Shown here: piece by piece, positions 17,671-26,935 of the stretch
How positions within the stretch are numbered: the stretch's first letter is position 1
Layout: each line of letters begins with the position of its first letter
Assembly: GCF_036311905.1 (NCBI RefSeq)
Contig: NZ_JAZDCH010000009.1
Location: forward strand, 62,001-126,000
Reading direction: 5' to 3'
DNA length: 64,000 nt
Origin: Brachybacterium sp036311905
Lineage (GTDB): Bacteria > Actinomycetota > Actinomycetes > Actinomycetales > Dermabacteraceae
Made by a program: the position numbers and the translations under genes
The notes under the pieces: generated by a model
Databases searched by the model: none
What the model saw: only the letters and a program-made list of their open reading frames with translations
Told to the model about the DNA's origin: nothing

Positions 17671-19494
17671 ATGAGGGGGCTGAGAGAGGCGGGCAGACCG
17701 ATTCCACCGGTGCACGCCATACTCCGCAACGCGCGGCTCCTCGGGCAGTCCGCGCTCGGCCACCTCGTCGACGACCCCGCGCTGCTGGTGATCCAGGTGA
17801 GCCGCCGGCTGCCGCTCGGAGTCCGCACCCGCGGGGGCCGGATGCTGCAGGGGGTCGGGCGCGCCGTACCGCGGGGGAGAGGAGTCGCCGCCCTCGGAGC
17901 GGTGATGGCGGGGCGCCCGTCGGGCGCCCTCGAGCTGCTGGAGTGTCCTGATCGACGGCCGGCCGGGCCGTTCGAGGCGGAGGTCGCGGTGCTCCTCGAC
18001 CGGGAGGATCTGGTCGCGGACACCGCGCGGGCTTCGACGCGCGCCCGGGCCGCCTGGTCCGCCGGACGGCTCGGCGAGGCGGTGGCGATCCTCGAGGAGG
18101 CCGGGCACGGCGACACAGTGCAGGCGCGCCGGCTCCGCAGCGAGATCGCGCTCATGACCGCCGGCGCCGACGCCGTCGCCGCCCGGGCCCCGCGAGAGAC
18201 GGCCGCGTCGCCGGACTCCGCGGGCCAGCCGCTGACCGTGCTCCACCTGATCACCAACTCGCTGCCCCATACGCAGTCGGGGTACGCGCTGCGCACCCAC
18301 AACATCCTCACCCACCTCGCCCGCCACGGCATCCACTCGGTGGCCCTGACCCGAACCGGCTACCCGGTGATGGTCGGCAAGGTGCTCGCCGCCGACGAGG
18401 ACGTTGTCGACGGCACCCGCTACGTCCGCGCCCTCCCGCCCTCGCTCGCGGCCACCCCCGCCGAGCGGCTCGAGCAGGAGGTCGAGGCGGCCCTGCGTCT
18501 CGTGGAGGAGCTCCGGCCCGATGTCCTGCACGCGACGACCGACTATCGCAACGCCCTCGTGGCCCGTGCGGTGAGCCGGGCGACCGGCATCCCCTGGGTC
18601 TTCGAGGTCCGCGGGTTGATGGAGCAGACCTGGATCGCGTCTCGGGCCACCCCCGAGGCGCGCGAGAGCGCCGCCGCCTCCGAGAAGGTGCGCCTCCTCG
18701 CGGCCCGCGAGGGGGAGCTCGCGCGGCAGGCCGGTGCCGTGGTGACGCTCAGCCGCACCATGGCCGAGGTGCTCGAGCAGCGAGGCGTCGACCCCGCGCG
18801 CATCACCTTGGTCCCCAACGGGGTCGACGAGGCGCTGCTCGCCCTCGACCTCAGCCCGGCCGAGGCGCGGCACACGGTCGGCCTGGATCTGCCGCCGGAC
18901 GCGTTCGTGGTCGGTGCCGTCAGCGCCCTCGTCGACTACGAGGGCTTCGATGTGCTGCTCCGCGCCGCGGCCGCGATCATCGACCGAGACGACGCACCTG
19001 TCGCCGGGACGCTGCACGTGGTGCTCGTAGGCGACGGGGTCTCCGCCCCCGGGCTCATGCAGCTCGCCGACGAGCTCGGCATCTCAGTCCGCGTCCACCT
19101 GCCGGGCAGGGTCCCGCGCGAGCAGGCACGCACCTGGGTCCAGGCCCTCGACGCGGTGGTCGTGCCGCGCCGCGACGTGGACGTCGCCCGCACCGTCACC
19201 CCGCAGAAGCCGGTAGAGGCACTCGCCCTCGCGAGGCCCGTCGTGATCAGCGACCTCCCCGCCCTTCGCGAGACCATCACCGGGGACGACGGGACCCTGC
19301 ACGGGGAGATCTTCCCCGCCGGCGACCACGAACGGCTCGCGGACGTGCTCTGCGAGCTCGCGGCAGACCCTGCGCGAGGAACCGGTCACTCCCGGACGGG
19401 CCGCGCCACCGTCGCGGACCGCACCTGGCCCGCATTGATGAGACGATACGAGCGGGTGTATCGCACGTTGTCCGACGATCGGTCTGCGACGTGA
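17671..19494 (+). CDS. Glycosyltransferase family 4 with N-terminal helical region
   Basis: 607 aa. Residues 1-185 are Ala/Leu/Arg-rich and helical, without a signal peptide. From LTVLHLITNSLPHTQSGYAL (~188) a full GT-B fold follows: the acceptor-side Rossmann half with RTHNILTHLARHGIHSV, then ITLVPNGVDEALLALDL and VVGAVSALVDYEGFDVLL, and the late acidic motif near VVPRRDVDVARTVTPQKPVEALALARPVVIS. It resembles the transferase at 40868-42328 (SGYATRTHGLLTELNRAGWDV; YEGLDLLL). The ATG has no strong Shine-Dalgarno; GTG 17710 is an alternative. The next gene is a UDP-GlcNAc epimerase 88 bp on, same strand. Confidence 0.85.
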   Translation: MRGLREAGRPIPPVHAILRNARLLGQSALGHLVDDPALLVIQVSRRLPLGVRTRGGRMLQGVGRAVPRGRGVAALGAVMAGRPSGALELLECPDRRPAGPFEAEVAVLLDREDLVADTARASTRARAAWSAGRLGEAVAILEEAGHGDTVQARRLRSEIALMTAGADAVAARAPRETAASPDSAGQPLTVLHLITNSLPHTQSGYALRTHNILTHLARHGIHSVALTRTGYPVMVGKVLAADEDVVDGTRYVRALPPSLAATPAERLEQEVEAALRLVEELRPDVLHATTDYRNALVARAVSRATGIPWVFEVRGLMEQTWIASRATPEARESAAASEKVRLLAAREGELARQAGAVVTLSRTMAEVLEQRGVDPARITLVPNGVDEALLALDLSPAEARHTVGLDLPPDAFVVGAVSALVDYEGFDVLLRAAAAIIDRDDAPVAGTLHVVLVGDGVSAPGLMQLADELGISVRVHLPGRVPREQARTWVQALDAVVVPRRDVDVARTVTPQKPVEALALARPVVISDLPALRETITGDDGTLHGEIFPAGDHERLADVLCELAADPARGTGHSRTGRATVADRTWPALMRRYERVYRTLSDDRSAT

Positions 19495-19582
19495 TCCGAG
19501 GGGACGAGCTGAGCGCACCCGCACGCAGTCGTCCCCGGAACGCAGCGGCAGCCCTGTGCCGCCGACCCCCTGAGAGGCACCC

Positions 19583-20746
19583 ATGGCCCTGCGCATCATG
19601 ACCATCTACGGCACGCGCCCCGAGGCGATCAAGGTCGCCCCGATTATCAAGGCGATCGACGCCGCGGAGGATCTGGAGTCGATCACCGTGGTGACCGGGC
19701 AGCACCGCGAGATGCTCGACCAGGTCAACACGATGTTCGAGATCGTCCCGGATCATGACCTCGACATTATGAGCAGCGGACAGTCCCTCAACGGCATCGT
19801 GGCCAAGGTGATCACCGGGGTGGACGACATCCTCGAGCGCGAGGCGCCCGATGCCGTGATCGTCCAGGGAGACACCTCCACGGTCATGGGCGCGGCCGTT
19901 GCGTCCTTCAACCGGCAGATCCCCGTGATCCACCTCGAGGCCGGCCTGCGCTCGGGCGATATCAACTCCCCGTTCCCGGAGGAGGCGAACCGGAAGCTCA
20001 CGAGCCAGATCGCCGCCCTGCACCTCGCCCCCACCTCCACCAGCAAGGCCAATCTCACGCGCGAGGACGTGCGGGAGAACGACATCGTCGTCACCGGCAA
20101 CAGCGTCATCGACACCCTGATGTTCGCGACGGAGAACCTCCGCGTGCCCTTCTCGGACGAGCGCCTCGAGCAGCTCCGCGACGCGAAGGAGGCCGGCACC
20201 GGCGGGCGGGTCCTGCTCGTGACCGCGCATCGCCGCGAGAACCTCGGCGACGCCATGGAGGGCATCGGCGAGGCAGTCGCCGAGCTCGCCCGCAAGCACC
20301 CGGACCTCACCGTGGTCTTCCCGATCCACAAGAACCCGAAGGTCCGCAAGGCGATCCGTCCCGCCGTCAAGGGGGTCGAGAACGTGCTCCTCATCGAGCC
20401 CCTCGCCTACGCCGAGTTCACCCAGCTCCTGAGCCTCGCGGACCTCGTGCTCACCGACTCCGGCGGCGTGCAGGAGGAGGCTCCCAGCCTCGGCAAGCCC
20501 GTGCTCGTCATGCGTGAGAACACCGAACGCCCCGAGGCGGTCGTCGCCGGCACCGTGAAGCTCATCGGCACCCACCGCCAGCGCCTCGTCGACGAGGTCT
20601 CCCTGCTGCTCGACTCCCCCGAGGCCTACGCCGGGATGGCCAATGCCGTGAACCCCTACGGGGACGGACAGGCCGCGGCGCGCACCCTCGAGGCGATCCG
20701 CTGGAAGTTCCTCGGCGGCGACCGTCCCGCGGATTTCTCCGCCTAA
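19583..20746 (+). CDS. wecB: UDP-N-acetylglucosamine 2-epimerase (non-hydrolysing)
   Basis: Interconverts UDP-GlcNAc and UDP-ManNAc. All hallmark segments are present: YGTRPEAIKVAPI at the N-terminus, QGDTSTVMGAAVA, HLEAGLRSGDINSPFPEEAN, TAHRRENLGD and LTDSGGVQEEAPSLGKPVLV followed by TERPEAV. At 387 aa it is full length (WecB/MnaA type). ATG 19583 is preceded by GAGAGG. With the UDP-ManNAc dehydrogenase at 34569-35822 it completes a route to UDP-ManNAcA. The companion dehydrogenase is 14 kb away rather than adjacent, which suggests that insertions separated them. Confidence 0.93.
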   Translation: MALRIMTIYGTRPEAIKVAPIIKAIDAAEDLESITVVTGQHREMLDQVNTMFEIVPDHDLDIMSSGQSLNGIVAKVITGVDDILEREAPDAVIVQGDTSTVMGAAVASFNRQIPVIHLEAGLRSGDINSPFPEEANRKLTSQIAALHLAPTSTSKANLTREDVRENDIVVTGNSVIDTLMFATENLRVPFSDERLEQLRDAKEAGTGGRVLLVTAHRRENLGDAMEGIGEAVAELARKHPDLTVVFPIHKNPKVRKAIRPAVKGVENVLLIEPLAYAEFTQLLSLADLVLTDSGGVQEEAPSLGKPVLVMRENTERPEAVVAGTVKLIGTHRQRLVDEVSLLLDSPEAYAGMANAVNPYGDGQAAARTLEAIRWKFLGGDRPADFSA

Positions 20747-20818
20747 GCGGGCGCCGGGCGCCTGCCATAGAATCGGGCGGTTCCTCCGCTTCTCGACCCC
20801 ACGACCCGAGGTGCATCC

Positions 20819-21571
20819 ATGACGTCGCCCGCCCCTGACGCGGCCCCCCGCATCGCGATCCTCGGCAGCTGCGTGACCCGGGACGCCTTCGACCATGAGG
20901 ACGCGCGACGATTCAAGCTCGTCTCCTCCGTGGAGCGGACAGCGCTCGGAAGTTTCATGGGGCGACGAACCCAGGTGCTGCAGCCGGACTACGACAAGAT
21001 CACCTCGGACGCCCAGCGGAGGACGGTCCAGGACGACATCGCGAAGCAGGGGCGGCTGCGGCTGCGGAAGCTCCGCTTCGATGCCCTCGTCGTCGATCTC
21101 ATCGACGAGAGGCTGCCGGTGGCGCGCTTTGCCGATGGCGGGACCGCGACGGTGTCGAGCGAGTTCCGACAGCTGAGCACCCCGATCTCGCAGTACACGA
21201 AGGTGCTGCCGTACACGGAGCAGGCCTTCGACCGCTGGCGGGCCGGATGGACGTCTCTCCTCGACCTGCTCGATCAGATCGGGGCGCGACACAAGGTCGT
21301 CGTCCACCGCGCTCACTGGGTGGTCCGTGCGACCGACGGTCGGGCCAGCGTCGACGATCCGGAGACCGTCTACGCTGCGAACCGCTGGCTCAACGACGCG
21401 TACGAGCACATGGCGAACACCCTCGAGCCCCATCAGGCGATCGAGGTGCCCACCAGGCGGGTGCTCGCCGACCCCCAGCACCCGCACGGTCTGGCGCCGT
21501 TCCATTACACGGCCGAGTACTACGCGGAGATCCTCCGCCAGCTGGACGTCTTCCTCGAACGGACTCGCTGA
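20819..21571 (+). CDS. DUF6270-type glycan-locus protein
   Basis: 250 aa resembling the DUF6270 family found in capsule and wall-polymer loci. It opens with IAILGSCVTRDAF, an SGNH-like block I with Ser/Cys in GSCVTRD, and ends with HGLAPFHYTAEYYAEIL, where His and Tyr are at the family's usual place. No signal peptide, so cytoplasmic. The biochemical role of the family is not established to my knowledge; a sugar-modifying or esterase-like function is a guess from the fold. ATG 20819 has GAGG upstream, and TAGAAT at 20766-20771 is a possible -10. Its end faces the beta-propeller gene 27 bp away. Confidence 0.65.
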   Translation: MTSPAPDAAPRIAILGSCVTRDAFDHEDARRFKLVSSVERTALGSFMGRRTQVLQPDYDKITSDAQRRTVQDDIAKQGRLRLRKLRFDALVVDLIDERLPVARFADGGTATVSSEFRQLSTPISQYTKVLPYTEQAFDRWRAGWTSLLDLLDQIGARHKVVVHRAHWVVRATDGRASVDDPETVYAANRWLNDAYEHMANTLEPHQAIEVPTRRVLADPQHPHGLAPFHYTAEYYAEILRQLDVFLERTR

Positions 21572-21598
21572 GCGCCCCGCACCCGCCCGGGCCCCGGT

Positions 21599-23182
21599 TC
21601 ACGCCGAGAAGTAGCGCACCGTCCGCACCGTCGGCGTGGTCTCGCCGTCCATTGTGGCAGTCAAGTAGATCGATTGGTTCCCGGATCCCACGTAGACGGG
21701 CGGGGCGAACCACATGCCGGAGCTGTATGTCGGGGCGGTGACCGTTCGGCCACCCACGGTGAGCGTGACGGTCGCGCCGGGCGTCGAGTAGCCGTAGAAG
21801 GAGACCATGCCGCTCGGGGTGGTCGAGCCTGCCGCCGGGGAGGCCAGGGTGGGGGTCTGCACGGGGCTCGAGAAGGACCGCTCGACCGTCACCGGCGCGG
21901 AGGTCTGGCCGCCGACGGTCTGCGTGAGCGTGATGCTCTTCGTCCCCGAGGAGACCGCGATCGGGGGCGCGAACCACATGCCCGAGCTGTACGTGGTCGC
22001 CGTGACGCTGCGACCGTCGAAGGTCAGCGTCACCTCGGCGCCGCGCGTGGCCGTGCCGTAGAAGCTCACCATCCCGGAGGCGGTCGTCGATCCGGCGGCG
22101 GGCGAGGTGATCGTCAGCGGGTCGAAGGCGCTGCGGAAGTAGCGCACCTCCCGGACCGAGGCGCTGGTGATGCCGTCCTTGCTCGCGGTCATCACGATCG
22201 CCTGGTTGCCCGTGCCCACCTGGACCGGGGGCGCGAACCACATACCCGAGCTGTACGTCGTGGCGGTGACCGTGCGGCCGCCCACCGTGAGCGTCACGAC
22301 GGAGCCGCGCGTGGCGGTCCCGTAGAAGCTCACCATGCCGGAGGCGGTGGTCGACCCGACGGCGGGGGAGAGCAGCGCCGGATTCTCGACGGGACTCTCG
22401 AAGTACCGGGTGGTCGTCACGGTCGGGCTGGACAGGCCGTCCAGCGTCGCGGTCATCGAGATCGACTGCGTGCCGCTCGGGATCTCCATCCCGTGGGCGA
22501 ACCACATACCCGAGCTGTAGGTCGGCACGGTCACCGTGCGACCGCCCGCGGTCACCGTGACCTGCGAGTGCGGATCCGCGGTCCCGTACAGGGTCACGGT
22601 GCCCGCCGAGGTGGTGGATCCCGCGCCCGGGCTGGTCAGCTCCGGCGGCGTGACATCGTTGACGAACTGGTACGTCCCGGTCGCCGTAGGGCTCGTGTAC
22701 CCGGGGATCGACGCCGTCAGCGAGACCCGCTGGGAGCCCGCCGGCACGTTCACCGCCGGCGCGAACCACTGCCCCGAGGAGTAGACGGGGGCGGTGACCG
22801 TGGTCCCGGCGACGGTGAGGCGCACCGTCGAGCCGCGCGTGCCGGTGCCGCTGAAGCTCACCTGCCCCGCCGAGTACTCGCCGGAGACCGCATGGGAGGT
22901 GATGCTGGGGGTCACGATCGGGGCGGAGAACTGGAGCGTGGTGGTCGAGGTGCCGCTCGTCTCCCCGCCCAGCTCGGCGACGAGGGACACCGTGCGGGTC
23001 CCCGCGGCGATGGTCATCGACGGGGAGGTCCAGGTGCCGTCCGTGCGCACCGTCGTGGTCCGGCTCGTGCCGCCGACGGTCACGGTAACGGTCGATCCCG
23101 GGGTGCCCTTCCCGCTGAACACCGTGGCACCCGGGTAGTACACGCCGTCGGTGGTGTGGCTGCCCAGGATCGGCGTCGCGAC
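21599..23182 (-). repeat. Six tandem 264-bp repeats encoding Ig-like domains
   Basis: The GCGAACCAC element (minus-strand WFA codons) recurs at 21705, 21969, 22233, 22497 and 22761, an exact 264-bp period. A sixth, degenerate unit covers about 22920-23182, where WTSPS replaces WFAPP. The three units nearest the C-terminus are the most alike at base level, pointing to recent expansion or gene conversion. Confidence 0.9.
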
Positions 23183-25348
23183 GGGCGCCGCGACGGGCAA
23201 ACGGTAGCGGAACAGGTCGAGCGAGCCCTTCGCGTAGTACAGGTCGCGGTTGCCGATCACCACCATGTCGGTGATGCCGCCAGTGGCGAGGGTCGTCTTC
23301 TCGAAGGTGAGCGGGTTGATGGCGTACAGGTTGCCGTCCGCCGTCGCGTAGACGATCCCGTCCCGCACGAAGGTCGAGAAGTCGTTCCCGTAGAAGCCGG
23401 GGTTGTTGGAGAAGATCATCTCCTGCTTGATCATCGACAGTCGGCCGGAGGCATCGACCCTCGCGTGAAAGAGGGTGCGGCCCGCGATGCCCCAGAGCGT
23501 TCCGTCGGAGGGATCGACCGAGAGCGCGTTCACCCACGGCACGATCCCTTCGTTCGAGGGGACCAGGGAGGAGAGCACCTTTCCGGTCGAGGGGTCGATC
23601 GTGAACAGCCGGGCCTTCGTCTCGGTCGCCTCGTAGCCGGTGCCGCCGTTGATCGAGGAGCCGGCCACCACGGTGCCGTTCGCGGAGGCGAGCGCGACGA
23701 CGCTCTGGTTCGCGATCGGGTTGCGGTACACCCGGGTGGTCGCGCTGTTCGGGGTCCAGACCGTGAAGGCTCCGCCGACGGTGCTCTTCACAGAGACCGA
23801 GGCGACGCCGACGGTGCCGTCCCCGAGGTCCACGAAGTCGAACGGGCGCTCCTGGGAGTTCTTCAGCTCATGGGTGCTGGGGTTCTGCGTGAACACGCCC
23901 GTGGCGCCCGTGTACTCGAACGGCTTCGCCGGGTCATAGGTCATGAGCTGCGCGCGAGGGTAGCCGCCCATCACCAGCCGGCTCCCGGCGCGGCCGAAGC
24001 CCTCGACCTGCGGGAGCCCCTCGAGCTCGGAGAACGAGGCCTTCGCCGGGTCGTAGACGCGCACGCCCGTCGGGTTCTGGAAGCCGCCCACGTACACCTT
24101 GCCGTCGGGGCCGGCGGCGAGGCTGCGCACCTCGCCGGGCGCCCCCGAGACCTGGGGCTGGGTGTCCTTCTGCCGGCCCGGCCGGGAGGACAGGTTTAGC
24201 ACCGAGGTGTCGTACAGCCACTGCGTGCCGAGAGCGCCGGCGACGGCGAGGCTCGGGTTCGCCCAGCCGGAGAGCTTCGGATCCACCCACACCATGTCCC
24301 GCGGGGAGGCCTGAGTCGAGTAGCCGGTGCGGGCGTAGCGGAGCGTGGTGAGGTCCAGCTCGGCGAGGCCGAAGGAGGACTTCTGGAAGTACACCGTGTC
24401 CTCCGTCGGGTGGACGGGGGAGACGGCGCTGTTGACTCCCGCGATCGTGGTGGAGGCCGGGAGGGCGTTGCCGGAGCCGTCGACCTGGACGGTCTTCGCG
24501 AAGGAGCCGGTGGTGGTGTCGTAGAGGTACATCGCGGCGGCGCTCGAGGAGGTCACCACGAGGTACTTCCCACGCAGGGCGAGGTCGGAGATCGTGTTGT
24601 TGGTGCCCGAGAGCGCGGTGGGGAGGGTGATTGCGCTGATCGCGCCGGTGGACCGATCCACGCGGGCGAGTTTGCCGGTGCCGAGCGAGCCGGCGTAGAC
24701 GTAGCGGTCGTCCGCCGCGAGGGCGCGCACGTACGCCTCACCCGGGTTCGGGGTGCCGAGCGCCTTCACCGCACCGGTCCCGGCGTCGACGCTGAACACG
24801 CGCCCCGTCGGATACGTGCCGGCGAAAACCGTGCCATCCGGAGCCGTGGTCAGCGACCAGACGGAGTCGTCCCCGAAGGGCGTACCGAGATCTCGCACGG
24901 CCTTCTGCCCGGGAGCCCAGCTGTAGAGCCGCGCCGCGCCGTCGTTCACCGTGAACACCACGGTCCGGCCGCTGACCGTGAGGCCCCACGCGTCGATGCC
25001 GGCGGGGACCCGCTGCTCGAAGACCACGTCCCCGGAGAGGGTGTCGATCGCCTGGAACAGCGCCGGCAGCGCCTCGTTGCCGGAGGTGACGAAGTAGGTG
25101 AGGGAGCGTCCGTCGGTCCCCACCCCGTGCGCCGCCTGCGGGCTCAGCACCTTGTCCTCGAAGGCGGAGCCGATCTCGGTCTCGGTCCCCGTCGCGATCG
25201 GCGCCGCGCTCGCCGGCGAGTCCGGCACGGTGACCTGCACGATGCCGACCGTGCCGATCAGCACGACGAGGGCCAGCAGCAGCCGCGGCAGAGCGGGCGC
25301 TCCCTGGGCGGGGCGACGTGCGGCGGAGGAGTACGGTGTGGTGGTCAT
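21599..25348 (-). CDS. Secreted beta-propeller protein with six Ig-like repeats
   Basis: 1249-residue exported protein. The N-terminus carries a Sec signal (Arg-rich start, LPRLLLALVVLIGTVGIVQV core, cleavage near SPASAAP). Residues ~60-720 are beta-propeller-like blades built on phrases such as TLSGDVVFEQRV, DAGTGAVKALG, DRSTGAIS, DPSTGKVLSS and YAINPLTFEKTT. Residues ~722-1249 are six tandem 88-residue immunoglobulin-like domains, five of which contain an SSG-M/Q-WFA motif. No LPXTG, SLH or membrane anchor is seen, so it is released or held non-covalently. Its place in a uronic-acid glycan locus with two heparinase-type genes suggests glycan binding, but no catalytic residues are evident. 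Confidence 0.75.
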   Translation of the reverse strand: MTTTPYSSAARRPAQGAPALPRLLLALVVLIGTVGIVQVTVPDSPASAAPIATGTETEIGSAFEDKVLSPQAAHGVGTDGRSLTYFVTSGNEALPALFQAIDTLSGDVVFEQRVPAGIDAWGLTVSGRTVVFTVNDGAARLYSWAPGQKAVRDLGTPFGDDSVWSLTTAPDGTVFAGTYPTGRVFSVDAGTGAVKALGTPNPGEAYVRALAADDRYVYAGSLGTGKLARVDRSTGAISAITLPTALSGTNNTISDLALRGKYLVVTSSSAAAMYLYDTTTGSFAKTVQVDGSGNALPASTTIAGVNSAVSPVHPTEDTVYFQKSSFGLAELDLTTLRYARTGYSTQASPRDMVWVDPKLSGWANPSLAVAGALGTQWLYDTSVLNLSSRPGRQKDTQPQVSGAPGEVRSLAAGPDGKVYVGGFQNPTGVRVYDPAKASFSELEGLPQVEGFGRAGSRLVMGGYPRAQLMTYDPAKPFEYTGATGVFTQNPSTHELKNSQERPFDFVDLGDGTVGVASVSVKSTVGGAFTVWTPNSATTRVYRNPIANQSVVALASANGTVVAGSSINGGTGYEATETKARLFTIDPSTGKVLSSLVPSNEGIVPWVNALSVDPSDGTLWGIAGRTLFHARVDASGRLSMIKQEMIFSNNPGFYGNDFSTFVRDGIVYATADGNLYAINPLTFEKTTLATGGITDMVVIGNRDLYYAKGSLDLFRYRLPVAAPVATPILGSHTTDGVYYPGATVFSGKGTPGSTVTVTVGGTSRTTTVRTDGTWTSPSMTIAAGTRTVSLVAELGGETSGTSTTTLQFSAPIVTPSITSHAVSGEYSAGQVSFSGTGTRGSTVRLTVAGTTVTAPVYSSGQWFAPAVNVPAGSQRVSLTASIPGYTSPTATGTYQFVNDVTPPELTSPGAGSTTSAGTVTLYGTADPHSQVTVTAGGRTVTVPTYSSGMWFAHGMEIPSGTQSISMTATLDGLSSPTVTTTRYFESPVENPALLSPAVGSTTASGMVSFYGTATRGSVVTLTVGGRTVTATTYSSGMWFAPPVQVGTGNQAIVMTASKDGITSASVREVRYFRSAFDPLTITSPAAGSTTASGMVSFYGTATRGAEVTLTFDGRSVTATTYSSGMWFAPPIAVSSGTKSITLTQTVGGQTSAPVTVERSFSSPVQTPTLASPAAGSTTPSGMVSFYGYSTPGATVTLTVGGRTVTAPTYSSGMWFAPPVYVGSGNQSIYLTATMDGETTPTVRTVRYFSA

Positions 25349-25399
25349 GAGGCCCCCGAGGGTGAGTGGTGGAGAGGCGCAGATGAATCAGGAACCGAC

Positions 25400-25405
25400 T
25401 AGCGT
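25400..25405 (+). promoter_or_regulatory. -10 box for lipoprotein gene, probable leaderless start
   Basis: TAGCGT (TANNNT) ends 6 nt before the ATG at 25412, and there is no Shine-Dalgarno, so transcription would begin at about the first codon. Confidence 0.4.
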
Positions 25406-25411
25406 GGACCC

Positions 25412-26044
25412 ATGAGAACTCGAGGCCTGATCGTCGTCGGAGCATGCATGGCCGTGCTCTTCACAGGATGTTCTGAGACTAGCCCACCCGAGGCCCCCAC
25501 GGTGCAGTCCTCCGATGCGGGAGGGGAGGACTCGACCGCCCCCGCCGCAAGCGACGGCGGCGCGGGGGCGGGCCCCGATGCGACGGTCCCCGCCGAGGAG
25601 GCGAGCGGCAGCCCGGCTCCCACCGTCGAGGCACAGGCTCCCGGCTCCGCGCTGGTCGTCACCGGGGTGGAGATCGCCCCGCCCGAGGGCTGGCAGGTCA
25701 CCGGGGTCTCCGCCGACGACACCTCCGAGGTGGTCAGCGCGACCTCCGAGGACGGACAGCTGCTGTCCGTGCGCTCGGTCCGCTCGGAGATTACCGCGGA
25801 GGAGCACCTCGCCGAGCTGCGCGCCGCGGACTCCGACCAGGCCGCCGACGCCCCGGAGCTCGTCGCCGACGGGGAGACCCTGCAGGGTGTCGAGACGCGG
25901 CTCGCCACGAGCGGCGGCGAGATCGTCCAGCTCCAGTACGTCACCCGCCGGGGCGACTCGCTGATCACCATCGACCTGGTCACCACGGCCGAGGGCCGAG
26001 ACGCCCTGCTCGACCAGGTCGCCTCGGGCACCACCTGGACCTGA
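25412..26044 (+). CDS. Predicted lipoprotein
   Basis: 210-residue secreted lipoprotein: RTRGLIVVGACMAVLF followed by the lipobox FTGC with Cys 20 as the acylated residue, then a ~60-residue low-complexity Ser/Ala/Pro/Glu linker. The folded part (~residues 85-210) begins ALVVTGVEIAPPEGWQVTGV and has alternating strands and helices ending ALLDQVASGTTWT. This layout resembles LpqN/DUF1795-type lipoproteins of actinobacteria, but I am not certain of the family. It is transcribed away from the beta-propeller gene and ends 7 bp from a convergent gene. A role in glycan or envelope handling is inferred only from neighbours. Confidence 0.75.
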   Translation: MRTRGLIVVGACMAVLFTGCSETSPPEAPTVQSSDAGGEDSTAPAASDGGAGAGPDATVPAEEASGSPAPTVEAQAPGSALVVTGVEIAPPEGWQVTGVSADDTSEVVSATSEDGQLLSVRSVRSEITAEEHLAELRAADSDQAADAPELVADGETLQGVETRLATSGGEIVQLQYVTRRGDSLITIDLVTTAEGRDALLDQVASGTTWT

Positions 26045-26050
26045 GCCGGG

Positions 26051-26925
26051 TCAGCTCGCTGCCGGCTCCCCCTCGGCGAGGGCCAGCAGCAGGTCCGGCA
26101 GGCGGTGACCTAGCTCCTCGGCGTACACCTGCTGCCCGCGCAGGTTCAGGTGCATCTGGTCGTAGAAGAGCGCCGGATCCTCCATGAACTCCTGGGAGTC
26201 GAGGAAGGGCACTGACTGCTCGGCGCAGACCTCTGCCGCCACTTCGCGCAGCAGCGCGAACCGCTGCAGGGCCCGCGCATAGCGCCCGCGCTCGCCCCGG
26301 TACAGGGCCTGTAGGGCGGCGTCGGTCGAGAAGTCGCCGCGACGGAATGGGGAGGCGACCACCGCGAGGTCCACGCCGAGGGCGCGCGCAGCGGAGACCA
26401 GGGCGCGCAGCAGCCCCGCGCTCGCCTCCCGCGAGGAGCGCTCCACGGAGGGCACCTCCGCGGCGGGGACGAAGGGGCTCACGTTCTTCGATGCCGACCA
26501 GTAGTGGCCCGCGGCGATCAACGCGTTGCTGTCCGACATCGGCACGAAGTACACCAGGCGGTTCCGCCCGGACGCGAAGGGGACGATCTTCGCGGGCAGC
26601 TGCGTGAGGGCATGCAGCGTGGTCATCCCGCTGTACCCGCCGTTGAGCACCCGCCAGTCCGCGGGCAGCCCGCGCTCGATCCTCGACGGGAACCGCTCGG
26701 TCTCCGGCGCGAACATATCGACTCGACGAACGAGCCGCCCAGCAGGACCAGCCGCCGCGTCGCCGCGGGGCGGTCGTTGCCGGTGGCGAGTAAGCCCTCC
26801 GCCGTGCCGCGGCGCCGGAACGGGCCCTCCGGCAGGGTCTCGTCGGCGATCGACCGGTGGAAGTCCGTCGCGGCGACGGTGTCGTCCACCCCGGGGGCGA
26901 TCTCCTTCAGTCGCAGGCTGCGCAT
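26051..26925 (-). pseudogene. SGNH-hydrolase-like gene broken by a frameshift
   Basis: Two overlapping frames together make one SGNH protein. The first, from ATG 26925 (good AGGGGAG Shine-Dalgarno, 10 bp after the acyltransferase stop), runs to RRLVLLGGSFVES, a block I nucleophile motif, and then degenerates into Arg/Ser-rich sequence. The second continues as MFAPETERFPSRIERGLPADW, NGGYSGMTTLHAL (Gly block), and DQMHLNLRGQQVY near the end (block V Asp/His). The joint is at about 26712-26718 (TCGATATGTTC on the minus strand); one missing base would restore a ~290-aa protein. Either a real inactivating mutation or a sequencing error. The intact form would be a sugar acyl-esterase or transferase like others in this locus. 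Confidence 0.75.
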
Positions 26926-26935
26926 GCTCCCCTGC

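Noticed and set aside
17579..17707. N-terminal extension of the beta-family gene to GTG 17707
   Set aside because: It would start inside the divergent glycosyltransferase and upstream of the only promoter-like element; the shorter form matches its paralogue in length.
21599..23182. CRISPR or transposon repeats
   Set aside because: The 264-bp periodicity is in frame and encodes protein domains; there are no spacers or inverted ends.
26623..26925. A separate 100-aa gene
   Set aside because: Its useful part ends with an SGNH block I and the continuation is in the next frame; treated as one frameshifted gene.
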